34,149 nt of DNA. Source: Candidatus Nanopelagicales bacterium. Lineage in GTDB: Bacteria > Actinomycetota > Actinomycetes > S36-B12 > UBA10799. Numbering within the stretch: the first letter of the stretch is position 1; every line of letters begins with the position of its first letter. Positions 1-8,108 of the stretch are shown in pieces. A program made the position numbers and the translations under genes. Location of the stretch: the NCBI GenBank assembly GCA_018003655.1, contig JAGNDY010000013.1, forward strand, positions 1 through 34,149, given 5' to 3'. A model generated the notes under the pieces. It did no database searches. It was not told the origin of the DNA and saw nothing but the letters and a program-made list of their open reading frames with translations.

Positions 1-1104
1 GAAGGCGGTACCGGCGGTGACAATCTCGACGGCTGGCTCCCCAGCCAGCACGGTCGCGGCCTGGCCTCGTTCCAGCACGAACGCCTGCTCGCCGCAGGTG
101 ACATCGCATGCGCCGTCGACGGCGAGCACCAGCCGGTACCGACCGCTGGGGGCTGACACCGTCCCGCCACTTATCCGCTGGACGGCAAAGGGCGCACCCA
201 CTGGGGCGTAGGTCATGGTCGTCCCACCGTCAGCGGTGGCAGTGGGTTCAGGTGACAGCCGCACTGGCTGCAGGGTCGGGTCGAGTGCTGCAAGTGCCTC
301 ATCAACGGCGACCACCTTGGGCGTCAACCCCAGCCGAAGCACGTTGTCGCTGGACGTCATTACCTCCACCCCGGTTCCCTGAACGTAGGCGTGCACGACA
401 CCCGCTGGCACGTAAACCGCCTCGCCGGCCGACAGGACCTGGTGATCGAGCAGGGCGGCAACCAACACACCGGGGTCACCTGGGTAGTCATCGGCGACCA
501 ACTCGAGCGCCTTCACGCCGCCGGGGTTCAGCCCGGCCGCCTGGGCTGCCGTCGGCAGGCTCGCTGTGAGGTCGGGCAACTGTTCGGTGGGGATGGCCAG
601 CAACGCACGGATCGCTCCCGCCGGGTTCCCAGCAGCAAGCAAGTTGCCCGCCGTCATCGCTGGTCCACCCACTGCCGACAGGATCGCCTCCGCGAGGTCA
701 GCGTCCCGCAGGCCCTGCAGCGCCGAGAATGGCCGCAACGCGATCAGCATCTCGGTCTTGGCCAAGGTGTCTGCCAGCAACGTTGGCATGTCGGGGGCCT
801 GCTGGGCGGCGAAGATCTGTTCAGCCAGATCCGCCGAGGGATGGATTTGAATCGACAGTGGATGGGCTGCCGCAAGCAGCTTGACCAACACCGGCGCCTC
901 ATCGGGGTCAACGGCGTCTCGCAGAGTCTCGTTGCGCTCTGAGTCCAGCAGGGCCGACGCGCCATTGGGGTGAGCGCCGAACCACAACTCCGCCTCCGGA
1001 CGCTGTGGGTCAGCCGATGCGATTTCAGCGCCGCTCTGCCATTCGCGGAGGCCGCCGGGCACCCCCCAGGCATACGTCTGCAGGTGGCCGGCAATTCGAT
1101 GCAT
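1..1104 (-). CDS. manA: Mannose-6-phosphate isomerase, class I (partial, 3' end beyond window)
   Basis: This enzyme interconverts fructose-6-P and mannose-6-P in the cytosol, feeding GDP-mannose synthesis together with pmm and the guanylyltransferase further right. The reading frame is open from ATG at 1104 to the window edge (368 codons); the family is usually about 400 residues, so only a short C-terminus is missing. The start has a strong Shine-Dalgarno GGGAGG 4 bases upstream. The cupin zinc site is visible: SIQIHP near residue 95 gives the Gln and His ligands, and VPAGVVHAY near residue 240 carries the distal His. The PMI signature LRLGLTPK follows shortly after. The frame begins MHRIAGHLQTYAWG, the normal N-terminus of the family. 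It is the last gene visible in a minus-strand run with the SIS gene, trm112 and pmm; 132 bp separate it from the SIS gene, so it could have its own promoter. Confidence 0.95.
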   Translation of the reverse strand, partial: MHRIAGHLQTYAWGVPGGLREWQSGAEIASADPQRPEAELWFGAHPNGASALLDSERNETLRDAVDPDEAPVLVKLLAAAHPLSIQIHPSADLAEQIFAAQQAPDMPTLLADTLAKTEMLIALRPFSALQGLRDADLAEAILSAVGGPAMTAGNLLAAGNPAGAIRALLAIPTEQLPDLTASLPTAAQAAGLNPGGVKALELVADDYPGDPGVLVAALLDHQVLSAGEAVYVPAGVVHAYVQGTGVEVMTSSDNVLRLGLTPKVVAVDEALAALDPTLQPVRLSPEPTATADGGTTMTYAPVGAPFAVQRISGGTVSAPSGRYRLVLAVDGACDVTCGEQAFVLERGQAATVLAGEPAVEIVTAGTAF

Positions 1105-1108
1105 CGTT

Positions 1109-1114
1109 CCTCCC
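1109..1114 (-). promoter_or_regulatory. Ribosome binding site of manA
   Basis: GGGAGG on the minus strand lies 4 bases before ATG 1104. It fixes this start over alternative frames on the same strand that run through the region. Confidence 0.7.
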
Positions 1115-1236
1115 AGCGGTCAGGTGGGTTCCTTGCCCAACGCGACGCAAGGCTAGCGGGGAACCAGCGCATGTGGCCGGTGGAACGACGTCGCACGCAG
1201 CCAGCGGCCTGACCGAGACTCCCGCGAGCCCAAGAG

Positions 1237-2385
1237 CTAGCTGCGCAGAACCCGTCCATCGAGCTCGTTGGTGCTTGCCATTGGATCGATGCCGAGGGCG
1301 ATCGCGGCGTAGACGCTGGCGAAATCGGTTGGTCCGATGAGCGAGACCAGGCGCTCCAAGGGGTGACCTGGTTGGGCGGCCATCGTCAATACCGGGACGC
1401 CACGGGTGCGGGCAACGTCGAGGGCGGCATCAGCCAAGGCAGCGGTACCCGGGTGTTCGTCGGCATCACGCAGCAGCACCAGCCGTAGCCTCGCCGTGGG
1501 CTCAGGCTCATCCACCCGATCGCGGAAGATGTCATCGGCCTCGACCCGCCCAGCCATCGGCCCGGCCAACAGTGCCGACTGAGTGCGCGCGGCCTCGGGC
1601 AACGCACCGGTTACTACCGGCACGCCGGTGTTCTCGATGAGCTGTCGGCCAAAGCGGCGCGCGGCCACCGATCCGACGTCACCGGTGCCCCACAGCACCG
1701 GCAGGGACATCGCGACGTCGATTGCCCAGCGTTTGGCCTGGTTGTTCATGGTGTCCCGCGATGGCGCACACCGGTCGGCGACGTCATCGAGTTGATCGGC
1801 GGCACGTTTCACCGCACCGGGGGCATCATCGACCAAACCGAGTGCCCCTCCGACAAGCAGCAACGGGGTCGCCAAGCTCCAGAGCAAGCTGCGGGCACGC
1901 CAGTTGGTCCCCAGCGGTGGCTTCCCAACATCGAAACGCAAAGCCGCCCGAGTCTGATCCGTGATTTGCGACAACGCCGTGTTTGGTGGACATACCGCGA
2001 GCAGCCCACAGCCACGTCGAACAGCTTCGGCGGCCACGGACAGGGTCTCCGGGGTTCCCCCCGACGCGGAAACCGCAGCGACGAGATCGGTCGGACCGAC
2101 CCACCCCGGCAACGATGGTCCGCCGGCGGAGACGACCGAGACCGGCGAGCCGGACCCCGTGACGGCGGCCAAGATGTCGCCCGCGGCCCGTGATCCGCCA
2201 CCGCCGACTACGACGATCGACCGTGGCCGCCCCTCATCCACAACGCGATCCAACAGCGACGGCTCGATCAGGGTTGCCGCCGCGCGCATGCTGGCTCCGG
2301 CGCTAGCCGTGATCGGCAACAACTCGCGGGTGTCGGCCTCGGCCATGCCCTCGGGGTCGTCTAACAGCAGGTCATTGAGTTCCAT
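1237..2385 (-). CDS. SIS-domain protein, phosphoglucose/phosphomannose isomerase-like (TobH type)
   Basis: A 382-residue protein with a sugar-isomerase (SIS) fold. The N-terminal SIS half shows a glycine-rich segment VVVGGGGSRAAGD near residue 60 and the phosphosugar-binding SASGGTPETLS near residue 107, close to the SxSGxTxET consensus. The C-terminal half resembles the PGI/PMI C-terminal domain. In actinobacteria this protein sits between phosphomannomutase and manA, as here, and corresponds in position to Rv3256c. The start ATG 2385 lies 7 bases after the stop of the Trm112-like gene, so the two are probably co-transcribed with pmm. I see no strong Shine-Dalgarno. Its activity cannot be read from sequence: it could isomerise glucose-6-P or mannose-6-P, overlapping manA, or act as a regulator of sugar phosphate flux. 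Confidence 0.85.
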   Translation of the reverse strand: MELNDLLLDDPEGMAEADTRELLPITASAGASMRAAATLIEPSLLDRVVDEGRPRSIVVVGGGGSRAAGDILAAVTGSGSPVSVVSAGGPSLPGWVGPTDLVAAVSASGGTPETLSVAAEAVRRGCGLLAVCPPNTALSQITDQTRAALRFDVGKPPLGTNWRARSLLWSLATPLLLVGGALGLVDDAPGAVKRAADQLDDVADRCAPSRDTMNNQAKRWAIDVAMSLPVLWGTGDVGSVAARRFGRQLIENTGVPVVTGALPEAARTQSALLAGPMAGRVEADDIFRDRVDEPEPTARLRLVLLRDADEHPGTAALADAALDVARTRGVPVLTMAAQPGHPLERLVSLIGPTDFASVYAAIALGIDPMASTNELDGRVLRS

Positions 2386-2392
2386 TGGGCAC

Positions 2393-2563
2393 TTACGGAA
2401 CTGCTGGCAGTGCTTCAGAGAGCAGCATCACGGGGATGCCGTCCCGGATGGGAAATCGAAGTCCGCACTCGGTGCAAACGAGGAAGTCACCCTGCTGCTC
2501 GACTGGGGCGTGGTGCTCAGCCGGGCACGCCAGAATATCGAGCAATTTCGCGTCTATGGTCAT
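2393..2563 (-). CDS. Small Trm112-like / UPF0434 zinc-ribbon protein
   Basis: A 56-residue open frame from ATG 2563 to TAA at 2393-2395. The sequence starts MTIDAKLLDILACP and ends with the family hallmark FPIRDGIPVML. Trm112 proteins are small zinc-binding partners that activate methyltransferases; the bacterial UPF0434 members are poorly characterised. Zinc ligands visible are Cys13, Cys30 and Cys33. The fourth cysteine of the usual CPxC pair is absent (CPAEHHAP), though His17 or His18 could replace it. It is packed between pmm (9 bases upstream) and the SIS gene (7 bases downstream), an arrangement seen in other actinobacteria. A TAGGGT hexamer 6 bases before the ATG may allow separate leaderless transcription. 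Confidence 0.9.
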   Translation of the reverse strand: MTIDAKLLDILACPAEHHAPVEQQGDFLVCTECGLRFPIRDGIPVMLLSEALPAVP

Positions 2564-2569
2564 GCAGAC

Positions 2570-2575
2570 ACCCTA
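2570..2575 (-). promoter_or_regulatory. Candidate leaderless -10 element of the Trm112-like gene
   Basis: TAGGGT on the minus strand, 6 bases before ATG 2563, fits the TANNNT -10 placement of leaderless actinobacterial genes. Its first three bases are also the TAG stop codon of pmm. There is no convincing -35 box. Confidence 0.35.
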
Positions 2576-3955
2576 TGAGGCAAACGCCGCCAGTATCGAC
2601 AGCACCTCGTCGCGCAGTTGCTCCAGCTGGACCGAATCGTGTGCCTCGATGTTGAGTCGCAGTAGCGGCTCGGTATTGCTTGGTCGCAGGTTCAGCCACC
2701 AATCGGGGGTGGAGATGGTGACGCCGTCGAGGGTGTCGATGGAGATCTGGTCGCGGTTCTGAAAACTCTCCATGACCGCGACCATCGCGGCGGGTGGGTC
2801 AAAGACGCTGGTGTTGATCTCACCACTACGGCAATAGCGGGTGTACTCGGCAAGTTCGTCGGACAGCCGTGTGCCGGCCGGGGTGTGTCCTAGGAACGAC
2901 AGGATGTGCAGGGCAGCAAGCATGCCGGAGTCGGCCCGCCAGAAGTCCCGAAAGTAGAAGTGGCCGGAGTGTTCACCGCCGAAGACCGCGCCCGTTTCGG
3001 CCATGGTGGCCTTGATGTACGAGTGACCGACTCGCGTGCGCACCGGTCGACCACCATGCTCGGCAATGATCTCGGGCACCGCTCGACTGGTGATCAGGTT
3101 GTGAATGACCGGCGAACCCGGCGCCTTAGCCAACTCCAGCGTGGCGATCAGAGCCGTCAACGTGCTCGGGTCGACGATCTCGCCTCGCTCGTCGACGACG
3201 AAACATCGGTCGGCGTCTCCGTCAAATGCCAGCCCTAGATCCGCCCCGTGCTTGACCACCGCCGTTTGCAGGTCGCGCAGGTTGGCCGGTTCGATCGGGT
3301 TAGCCTCGTGATTGGGAAAGGTGCCGTCAAGTTCGAAGTACATCGGCACGATCTCCAGCGGCAGTGGGCCCAGTACTGCCGGTGCCGTGTATCCGCCCAT
3401 CCCGTTGCCAGCGTCGATGACGACCTTCAACGGTCGCAAATCCTCTAGGTCGACCAGGTGCCGCAAATAGATCGCGTACGCGTCGAGCATGTCTTCCGAG
3501 CGCAGGTATCCGTTGGGACCATCGAATGCGGGGATTCCCTCGATGATCATCTGCTTGATCTGCGCGAGGCCAGTATCGATGCCTACCGGCGAAGCGCCCG
3601 CCCGGCACAGCTTGATGCCGTTGTAGTCAGCCGGATTGTGGCTCGCTGTGAACATGGCACCGGGCATGTTGTGCGATCCGGACGCGAAGTAGATGCCATC
3701 TGTGGAGCACAGACCGATCTGAACCACATCGCAGCCCTGGTCGATCACGCCTTGACAGAAAGCGGCGACAAGGTCGGGGCCCGATGGGCGCATGTCGTGG
3801 CCGACGACCACAGCGCCAGCGCCGCCATCTCGGGCCGCAGCGCCGATGACTCGGACAAACGCGGCGCCAACATCGTGGGCCAGATTGGTGTCGAGTTCGT
3901 CGGGCACAAGACCACGAACGTCATAGGACTTGATCACGTTGTCGAGAGAGGGCAT
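2573..3955 (-). CDS. manB: Phosphomannomutase/phosphoglucomutase
   Basis: Converts mannose-6-P to mannose-1-P in the cytosol, the step between ManA and the guanylyltransferase. The protein is 460 residues, the usual alpha-D-phosphohexomutase length. All four signatures are present: the phosphoserine loop TASHNPADYNG near residue 103, the metal loop DGDADR near residue 243, the sugar-specificity loop GGEHSGH near residue 325, and the phosphate-binding RPSNTEP near residue 425. I chose ATG 3955 (MPSLDNVIKSYDVRG) because homologues begin there. The frame stays open 24 codons further to 4027, but that would overlap the DUF3499 gene and adds no recognisable sequence. Just before the chosen ATG there is a TAGGCT hexamer at 7 bases and no Shine-Dalgarno, suggesting a leaderless message. 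The gene corresponds in position to Rv3257c (pmmA). Confidence 0.95.
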   Translation of the reverse strand: MPSLDNVIKSYDVRGLVPDELDTNLAHDVGAAFVRVIGAAARDGGAGAVVVGHDMRPSGPDLVAAFCQGVIDQGCDVVQIGLCSTDGIYFASGSHNMPGAMFTASHNPADYNGIKLCRAGASPVGIDTGLAQIKQMIIEGIPAFDGPNGYLRSEDMLDAYAIYLRHLVDLEDLRPLKVVIDAGNGMGGYTAPAVLGPLPLEIVPMYFELDGTFPNHEANPIEPANLRDLQTAVVKHGADLGLAFDGDADRCFVVDERGEIVDPSTLTALIATLELAKAPGSPVIHNLITSRAVPEIIAEHGGRPVRTRVGHSYIKATMAETGAVFGGEHSGHFYFRDFWRADSGMLAALHILSFLGHTPAGTRLSDELAEYTRYCRSGEINTSVFDPPAAMVAVMESFQNRDQISIDTLDGVTISTPDWWLNLRPSNTEPLLRLNIEAHDSVQLEQLRDEVLSILAAFAS

Positions 3956-3962
3956 CCCCGAC

Positions 3963-3968
3963 AGCCTA
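3963..3968 (-). promoter_or_regulatory. Candidate leaderless -10 element of pmm
   Basis: TAGGCT on the minus strand lies exactly 7 bases before ATG 3955. The same geometry occurs before ugd and rmlA. No -35 box is recognisable. It supports 3955 as the start. Confidence 0.4.
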
Positions 3969-3977
3969 GGCGAGCGG

Positions 3978-4388
3978 TCAGTCGACCGTGCGCAGCACCC
4001 GAAGATGACCGCGTCGGGAGACCTCAATCGTGTCTGGATGATTGGTCACTTCTGCTGGCCGTTGTTCTTCCTCGCGCGGGCGAGCTGCCTCGCGAACGGC
4101 GTTGGCCAGAGCCTCAATATCGTCGCTGGAGGGCTTGAGCGCGTCGGGATCTGGCTCGAGCCGCAGAATCTCCCACCCAACCGGCGCGGTGAGGCGCTCG
4201 GAATGCTTAAGGCAAAGGTCGTAGCAGTGCGGCTCGGCATAGGTGGCCAACGGGCCGAGGACCGCCGTGCAATCCGCGTAGACGTAAGTGAGCGTCGCAA
4301 CGGCCTGCCCAGTGCACGAAGGCTTTGAACACACTCGCTGTCGCTTCACGTGCGCACCGTACTGCGGGTTGCCGACACAAACCAGCAT
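3978..4388 (-). CDS. DUF3499 family protein, zinc-ribbon-like
   Basis: A conserved actinobacterial protein of unknown function, 136 residues. The core reads VATLTYVYADCTAVLGPLAT and continues through HCYDLCLKHSERLTAP, which is diagnostic of the family and corresponds in position to Rv3258c. Cysteine and histidine pairs (CSKPSC at about 20-25, and C..C..H at about 55-62) suggest a bound metal. The C-terminus is charged and probably disordered. ATG 4388 has GAGGGG close upstream and is preferred. Homologues tend to start nearer the first CxxxxC, so the in-frame GTG at 4349 (giving 123 residues) is a real alternative. It ends 22 bases before pmm and is probably in the same operon. Function unknown. 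Confidence 0.85.
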   Translation of the reverse strand: MLVCVGNPQYGAHVKRQRVCSKPSCTGQAVATLTYVYADCTAVLGPLATYAEPHCYDLCLKHSERLTAPVGWEILRLEPDPDALKPSSDDIEALANAVREAARPREEEQRPAEVTNHPDTIEVSRRGHLRVLRTVD

Positions 4389-4418
4389 TGGCCCCTCGCT
4401 TCACCCTGGCGAGTCTGT

Positions 4419-4847
4419 TCAGGTCCCTGGGTTGTAGTCGGGGTCAACCTGCTGCGGCGCGATCCCGAACAACTCGGCGACAAGCTCAGCAATCACATCC
4501 TGGATCAGCGCCTCGCGCTCCTCTCCCGGAGCGGACCTGAACTCGACCGGCCGACGGTGCACGATCAGTTGCGGTGGTCGGATCGAGGTCGGCGCATGGA
4601 TACGGCCCAGGGGCACCGGATCTGGTGATCCGTCGCGACGCGCACCGGGCGGAACCTCCTCGACGATGACCTCGACGTCGTCAAGCTCGGGAATTGCGCG
4701 CTGGATCCGCTCGACGGACAGCAGGACGAGTTCGTCGAATTGCTGAGCGCGGCTCTTGGAAATCGGCAGGGTCGACAACGTCAGCGTCCCGCGCAGACCG
4801 CGGCCGCGACGGTCCCGGGACTTTCGGGTCGGACGCGCAATCTCCAC
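4419..4847 (-). CDS. Zincin-fold (PF06262-like) protein lacking the HExxH motif
   Basis: A 142-residue protein matching in position and pattern the 'metallopeptidase family' gene next to DUF3499 in actinobacteria (Rv3259 in M. tuberculosis). The N-terminus is very basic (RPTRKSRDRRGRGLRG). The body has FDELVLLSVERIQRAIPELDDVEVIVEEVP, the usual fold opening, split here by conserved turns. The metal-binding helix that would read HExxHxxG in active members is AELVAELFG (about 122-130), with both histidines and the spacing of the catalytic site gone, so peptidase activity is unlikely. The start is GTG 4847; a TAGGGT hexamer 6 bases upstream suggests leaderless transcription, and no Shine-Dalgarno is seen. 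It ends 30 bases before DUF3499, and the two are probably co-expressed. Confidence 0.75.
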   Translation of the reverse strand: MEIARPTRKSRDRRGRGLRGTLTLSTLPISKSRAQQFDELVLLSVERIQRAIPELDDVEVIVEEVPPGARRDGSPDPVPLGRIHAPTSIRPPQLIVHRRPVEFRSAPGEEREALIQDVIAELVAELFGIAPQQVDPDYNPGT

Positions 4848-4853
4848 CCGGTC

Positions 4854-4859
4854 ACCCTA
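4854..4859 (-). promoter_or_regulatory. Candidate leaderless -10 element of the zincin-like gene
   Basis: TAGGGT on the minus strand, 6 bases before GTG 4847. It is the same hexamer as before the Trm112-like gene. No clear -35. Confidence 0.35.
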
Positions 4860-4895
4860 CGTGGTTGAAATGACGTGCGAACGCACAACGCAGAG

Positions 4896-4935
4896 ACGCC
4901 GCCCCAGCGGCCGACTGTCGGCCTTGGGGCGGCGT
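4896..4935 (-). terminator. Strong two-part hairpin downstream of whiB
   Basis: An inverted repeat with an 11-bp outer stem (ACGCCGCCCCA at 4896-4906 pairing with TGGGGCGGCGT at 4925-4935) and a 6-bp inner stem (GGCCGA/TCGGCC) around a 3-base loop. It lies 107 bases after the whiB stop and 48 bases before the zincin-like gene start, where a whiB transcript would be expected to end. No U-run follows, as is common for actinobacterial terminators. It could instead be an RNA structure in a longer transcript. Confidence 0.5.
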
Positions 4936-5042
4936 GTCTGGCGGCACGTGCAACGGGCGAGCCGTCACTGGCCACAGTGTTGGGGAGGGAAGTGCGTCGG
5001 CCCGGGCTCAGGAGGGGGAAGGCCCGGCACGACCGATTGAGG

Positions 5043-5300
5043 CTAGGCCGTCAGTTTCTTCAGGCGGCGTCGCTCACGTTCGCTGAGGCCGCCCCAGATT
5101 CCAAATCGTTCGTCGTTCTCAAGCGCGTAGTCGAGGCATTCGACCCGTACCTCGCAGGCCATGCAGACCTTCTTGGCCTCGCGCGTCGATCCGCCCTTTT
5201 CCGGGAAGAACGCTTCCGGGTCAGTCTCGGCGCACAGCGACTTCTCCTGCCAACCGAGCTCTTCCAAGTCTTCTAACGGGATTCGATCTAAATCTTCCAC
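5043..5300 (-). CDS. whiB2: WhiB-family iron-sulfur transcriptional regulator (WhiB2/WhmD-like)
   Basis: An 85-residue WhiB protein. The four cluster-binding cysteines are Cys23, Cys46, Cys49 and Cys55 (C-x22-C-x2-C-x5-C), followed by the GIWGG turn at 67-71 and a basic C-terminus RERRRLKK for DNA contact. WhiB2/WhmD controls septation and cell division in mycobacteria; assignment to that subgroup rests on position between the manB cluster and the fbi genes, as for Rv3260c. The start is GTG 5300, preceded by a near-perfect AGGAGG 7-8 bases upstream. A candidate sigma-70-type promoter lies at 5378-5407. It is separated from the zincin-like gene by a strong hairpin, so it is probably monocistronic. 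Confidence 0.93.
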   Translation of the reverse strand: MEDLDRIPLEDLEELGWQEKSLCAETDPEAFFPEKGGSTREAKKVCMACEVRVECLDYALENDERFGIWGGLSERERRRLKKLTA

Positions 5301-5307
5301 CGCGGTT

Positions 5308-5314
5308 TCCCTCC
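5308..5314 (-). promoter_or_regulatory. Ribosome binding site of whiB
   Basis: AGGAGGG on the minus strand, about 7 bases before GTG 5300. One of the strongest Shine-Dalgarno sequences in the window; it fixes the GTG start. Confidence 0.75.
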
Positions 5315-5377
5315 TGAGGGTTCGAGTACCTGCCGCCTCCGGATCCGCTTCCCCGCAGTCCGAATGACAACAATGGA

Positions 5378-5407
5378 ATTACACAAGTGACATGCATCCT
5401 GAGTCAA
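5378..5407 (-). promoter_or_regulatory. Candidate principal-sigma promoter of whiB
   Basis: TTGACT (5402-5407) and TGTAAT (5378-5383) on the minus strand are separated by 18 bases, in the gap between fbiC and whiB. This predicts a leader of about 70 bases. It is the best -35/-10 pair I see in the window. Confidence 0.5.
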
Positions 5408-5447
5408 GCGGAATGGAACATCTGGGGATGGTTTACGGGTTTGACCA

Positions 5448-8108
5448 CTACAGATGGTCCGAATGGATGACCTCGTCCACCGGTAACCGCACAGTTATCC
5501 CCAAGTCGTCCACATTCTTGTAGGTCGTAGTGCGCTGTCTCGCGGGTCGACTCGCGAGTCCAGCCACCGATACGAGCTCCTCGGCGGTCATCGCGGAGCC
5601 GAATTCGGACCCAGCCATCCTGGAAATCGTCTCCTCCATCAAGGTGCCGCCCAGGTCATTGGCGCCGGCTCGCAACAGTTCCGCACAGCCAGCAGGGCCG
5701 AGTTTGACCCAAGAGACCTGAATGTTGTCGATGGCGTCGGCCAACATCAGCCTCGACATCGCGGTTACCGCGATGTCGTCGCGCATCGTCGAACCTGACC
5801 GCGCCACGCCCGCCAAATACAGCGGCGCGTTGTGATGCACAAAGGGCAACCCGACGAACTCAGTGAACCCCCCAGTTCGCTGCTGAATCTGGCGAAGCAG
5901 CCGCAGGTGCGCCACCCAGTGCGTGGGTGCGTCCACGTGGCCGTACATCATCGTTGAGCTACTCGGTAGGCCCACCTCATGCGCGGTCGAGACGACCTCG
6001 ATCCAAGCGGCTGTCGGCAGCTTGCCCTTGGTCAACACCCAGCGAATCTCGTCGTCCAAAATCTCGGCGGCGGTTCCCGGAATCGAATCCAGCCCTGCCT
6101 CGCGCGCCTCGATCAGCCAGTCCCGGATCGACATCCCGGATCGGTTCGCGCCATTGACGATCTCCATCGGACTGAACGCATGCAGATGCATCTGCGGCAC
6201 CCGAGATTTGACTGCTCTGGCGAGGTCGAAGTAGGCCGTACCGGGCAGGCTCGGATGGATGCCGCCCTGCATGCACACTTCGGTGGCGCCGGCCACCCAC
6301 GCCTCGTGGACCCTGTCCCCCACTTCGTCCAAGCTGAGGGTGAAGGCATCAGCATCGGATTCGCGCTGGGCAAAGGCGCAGAATCGACAACCCGTGTAGC
6401 AGACGTTGGTGAAGTTGATGTTGCGGTTGACCACGTAGGTGACGTCGTTTCCGACGATCTGAGCGCGCAGATCATCGGCGATGGCGGCCAGCGTCACGAG
6501 CGCCTCGCCGTCACATGACATCAACGCGGTGGCGACGCGATCGTTGGTCGGATCTGCCAAGGCGGCTGGATTCGATTCAGCCATTCGCAGGCCAGCACGG
6601 ACGTCGGCGTCGATCCGGTGACCTGCTCCGACCTGTGAACGGCCCGCGCGGGCGGAGACCTCGTCCCAGTCGCCGTATACCGAGGCGAAGTCGCTGCGGG
6701 TCTGTTCAGACCGGCCGGTGGAATCGATCGTGAGGTTGAGATCGACCCGGCCCCCGGCTTCTTGGGCGGCGAACTGCTCGTAACCGTCGACGTCCTGCTG
6801 CCAGGGCAGGCCTATCGGCCTGACATCCGCACGTGCCAAGCCAACCGGGTCGGACAGTGCCTGCACGTGATCGCTCAGGCGGCGGTCAATCCACTGCGGG
6901 GCGGTCACGTACTCGGAATGCGCGGTCAACCGTGGCCGCAAGTCGAACCCGGCAGCCTCGGTGGCGGCGCGAACGACGTCGATGTGCGGCCAGGGCCGCT
7001 CTGGGTTCACATGGTCAGCTGTGATCGGGCTGATGCCACCCCAGTCGTCGACACCGGCGGCCAGGAGCCGCTCAAGTTGATCGGGATCGCTGAGGTTGGG
7101 GGGAGCTTGCACCCGAATCCGCGGGCCCAGTAGGACACGCGCGGTGGCCAGGGTCGCCAAGTACGCCTGCTCGCCGAGGTCGTTGGCGCCAGCCATCGCG
7201 GTGGCAGGTTTGGCACGGAAATTCTGGACGATGACCTCTTGGATGTGTCCGTGTTCGCGTGCGACCGCACGCAGAGCGAGCAGTGACTCCACCAACTCGA
7301 TCGGGGTCTCACCAATCCCCACCAGCACGCCGGTGGTAAATGGGATTGCCAGCCGACCGGCATCCTCAAGTACCCGCAGCCGTACGGAAGGTTCCTTGTC
7401 GGGCGACCCGTAGTGGGCCAACCCCGGCGTCGACCACAGACGTCGCGACGTGGTCTCCAGCATCATGCCCATCGACGGTGCGACCGGACGCAGTTTGGCC
7501 ATCTCTTCCCAGGTCATCACCCCGGGGTTGAGGTGCGGGAGAAGCCCCGTGTCTTCCAACACCAGAATCGCCATCGCTCGCACGTATGCCAGCGTGCTGT
7601 CGTAGCCGCGCTGGTCGAGCCATTCCCTGGCCGCAGGCCAGCGGTCTTCTGGCCGGTCGCCAAGCGTGAACAGCGCCTCCAGGCAGCCCTGTTGCGCACC
7701 CTGCCGCGCGATCGCAAGCACCTCGTCCGGCTCCAGAAACATTGACTGACCCGCGTGCCGCAATGCGGCGGGCGTCTGGACGAACGTGCAGTAGTGGCAG
7801 CTGTCGCGGCACAGTCGGGTCAGTGGGATGAAGACCTTGGGCGAATACGTGATGATTCGGCCCAAACCGCGAGCATCGACGCCCTGATTTCGCAGCGATG
7901 ATGCGTGTGCCAGCAGCCGATCGAGATCTTCGCCGCGTGCGTCCAACAGTGCGGCGGCCTCGTCGACCGAGATCGACTGCCCGCGCTCAGCCCTCGTTAC
8001 TGCCCGGCGGATTTGACCTGCCGTCGGTGCCGGGCCGGCGGAATGCACGTCGAACTGCGAGGAGGCCACGACAGCAGCGTAAACACCTGCTGGGAGGATC
8101 ACTTTCAT
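5448..8108 (-). CDS. fbiC: FO synthase FbiC (fused CofG-CofH radical SAM enzyme)
   Basis: Builds the deazaflavin FO of coenzyme F420 from tyrosine and a ribityl-aminouracil using two radical SAM active sites. Numbering from ATG 8108 (886 residues), the CofG half carries CRDSCHYC (Cys100, 104, 107) and the CofH half carries CYTGCRFC (Cys570, 574, 577), both CxxxCxxC. Many blocks match M. tuberculosis FbiC, such as [15 protein letters not shown] and [14 protein letters not shown]. The start is uncertain: the frame is open up to 8339, but that would run antisense through fbiA. ATG 8108 overlaps the fbiA ATG in the tetramer CATG. GTG 8069 (873 residues, [13 protein letters not shown]) would leave a small gap and is a good alternative; none has a clear Shine-Dalgarno. 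It ends 147 bases before whiB. Confidence 0.95.
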   Translation of the reverse strand: MKVILPAGVYAAVVASSQFDVHSAGPAPTAGQIRRAVTRAERGQSISVDEAAALLDARGEDLDRLLAHASSLRNQGVDARGLGRIITYSPKVFIPLTRLCRDSCHYCTFVQTPAALRHAGQSMFLEPDEVLAIARQGAQQGCLEALFTLGDRPEDRWPAAREWLDQRGYDSTLAYVRAMAILVLEDTGLLPHLNPGVMTWEEMAKLRPVAPSMGMMLETTSRRLWSTPGLAHYGSPDKEPSVRLRVLEDAGRLAIPFTTGVLVGIGETPIELVESLLALRAVAREHGHIQEVIVQNFRAKPATAMAGANDLGEQAYLATLATARVLLGPRIRVQAPPNLSDPDQLERLLAAGVDDWGGISPITADHVNPERPWPHIDVVRAATEAAGFDLRPRLTAHSEYVTAPQWIDRRLSDHVQALSDPVGLARADVRPIGLPWQQDVDGYEQFAAQEAGGRVDLNLTIDSTGRSEQTRSDFASVYGDWDEVSARAGRSQVGAGHRIDADVRAGLRMAESNPAALADPTNDRVATALMSCDGEALVTLAAIADDLRAQIVGNDVTYVVNRNINFTNVCYTGCRFCAFAQRESDADAFTLSLDEVGDRVHEAWVAGATEVCMQGGIHPSLPGTAYFDLARAVKSRVPQMHLHAFSPMEIVNGANRSGMSIRDWLIEAREAGLDSIPGTAAEILDDEIRWVLTKGKLPTAAWIEVVSTAHEVGLPSSSTMMYGHVDAPTHWVAHLRLLRQIQQRTGGFTEFVGLPFVHHNAPLYLAGVARSGSTMRDDIAVTAMSRLMLADAIDNIQVSWVKLGPAGCAELLRAGANDLGGTLMEETISRMAGSEFGSAMTAEELVSVAGLASRPARQRTTTYKNVDDLGITVRLPVDEVIHSDHL

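Noticed and set aside
744-1259. A 171-codon minus-strand frame at the manA start
   Set aside because: It overlaps manA in another frame, is rich in Arg/Cys/Trp as shadow frames are, and has no recognisable domain.
3458-4138. A 226-codon plus-strand frame opposite pmm
   Set aside because: It is a shadow of the phosphomannomutase gene with no motif of its own.
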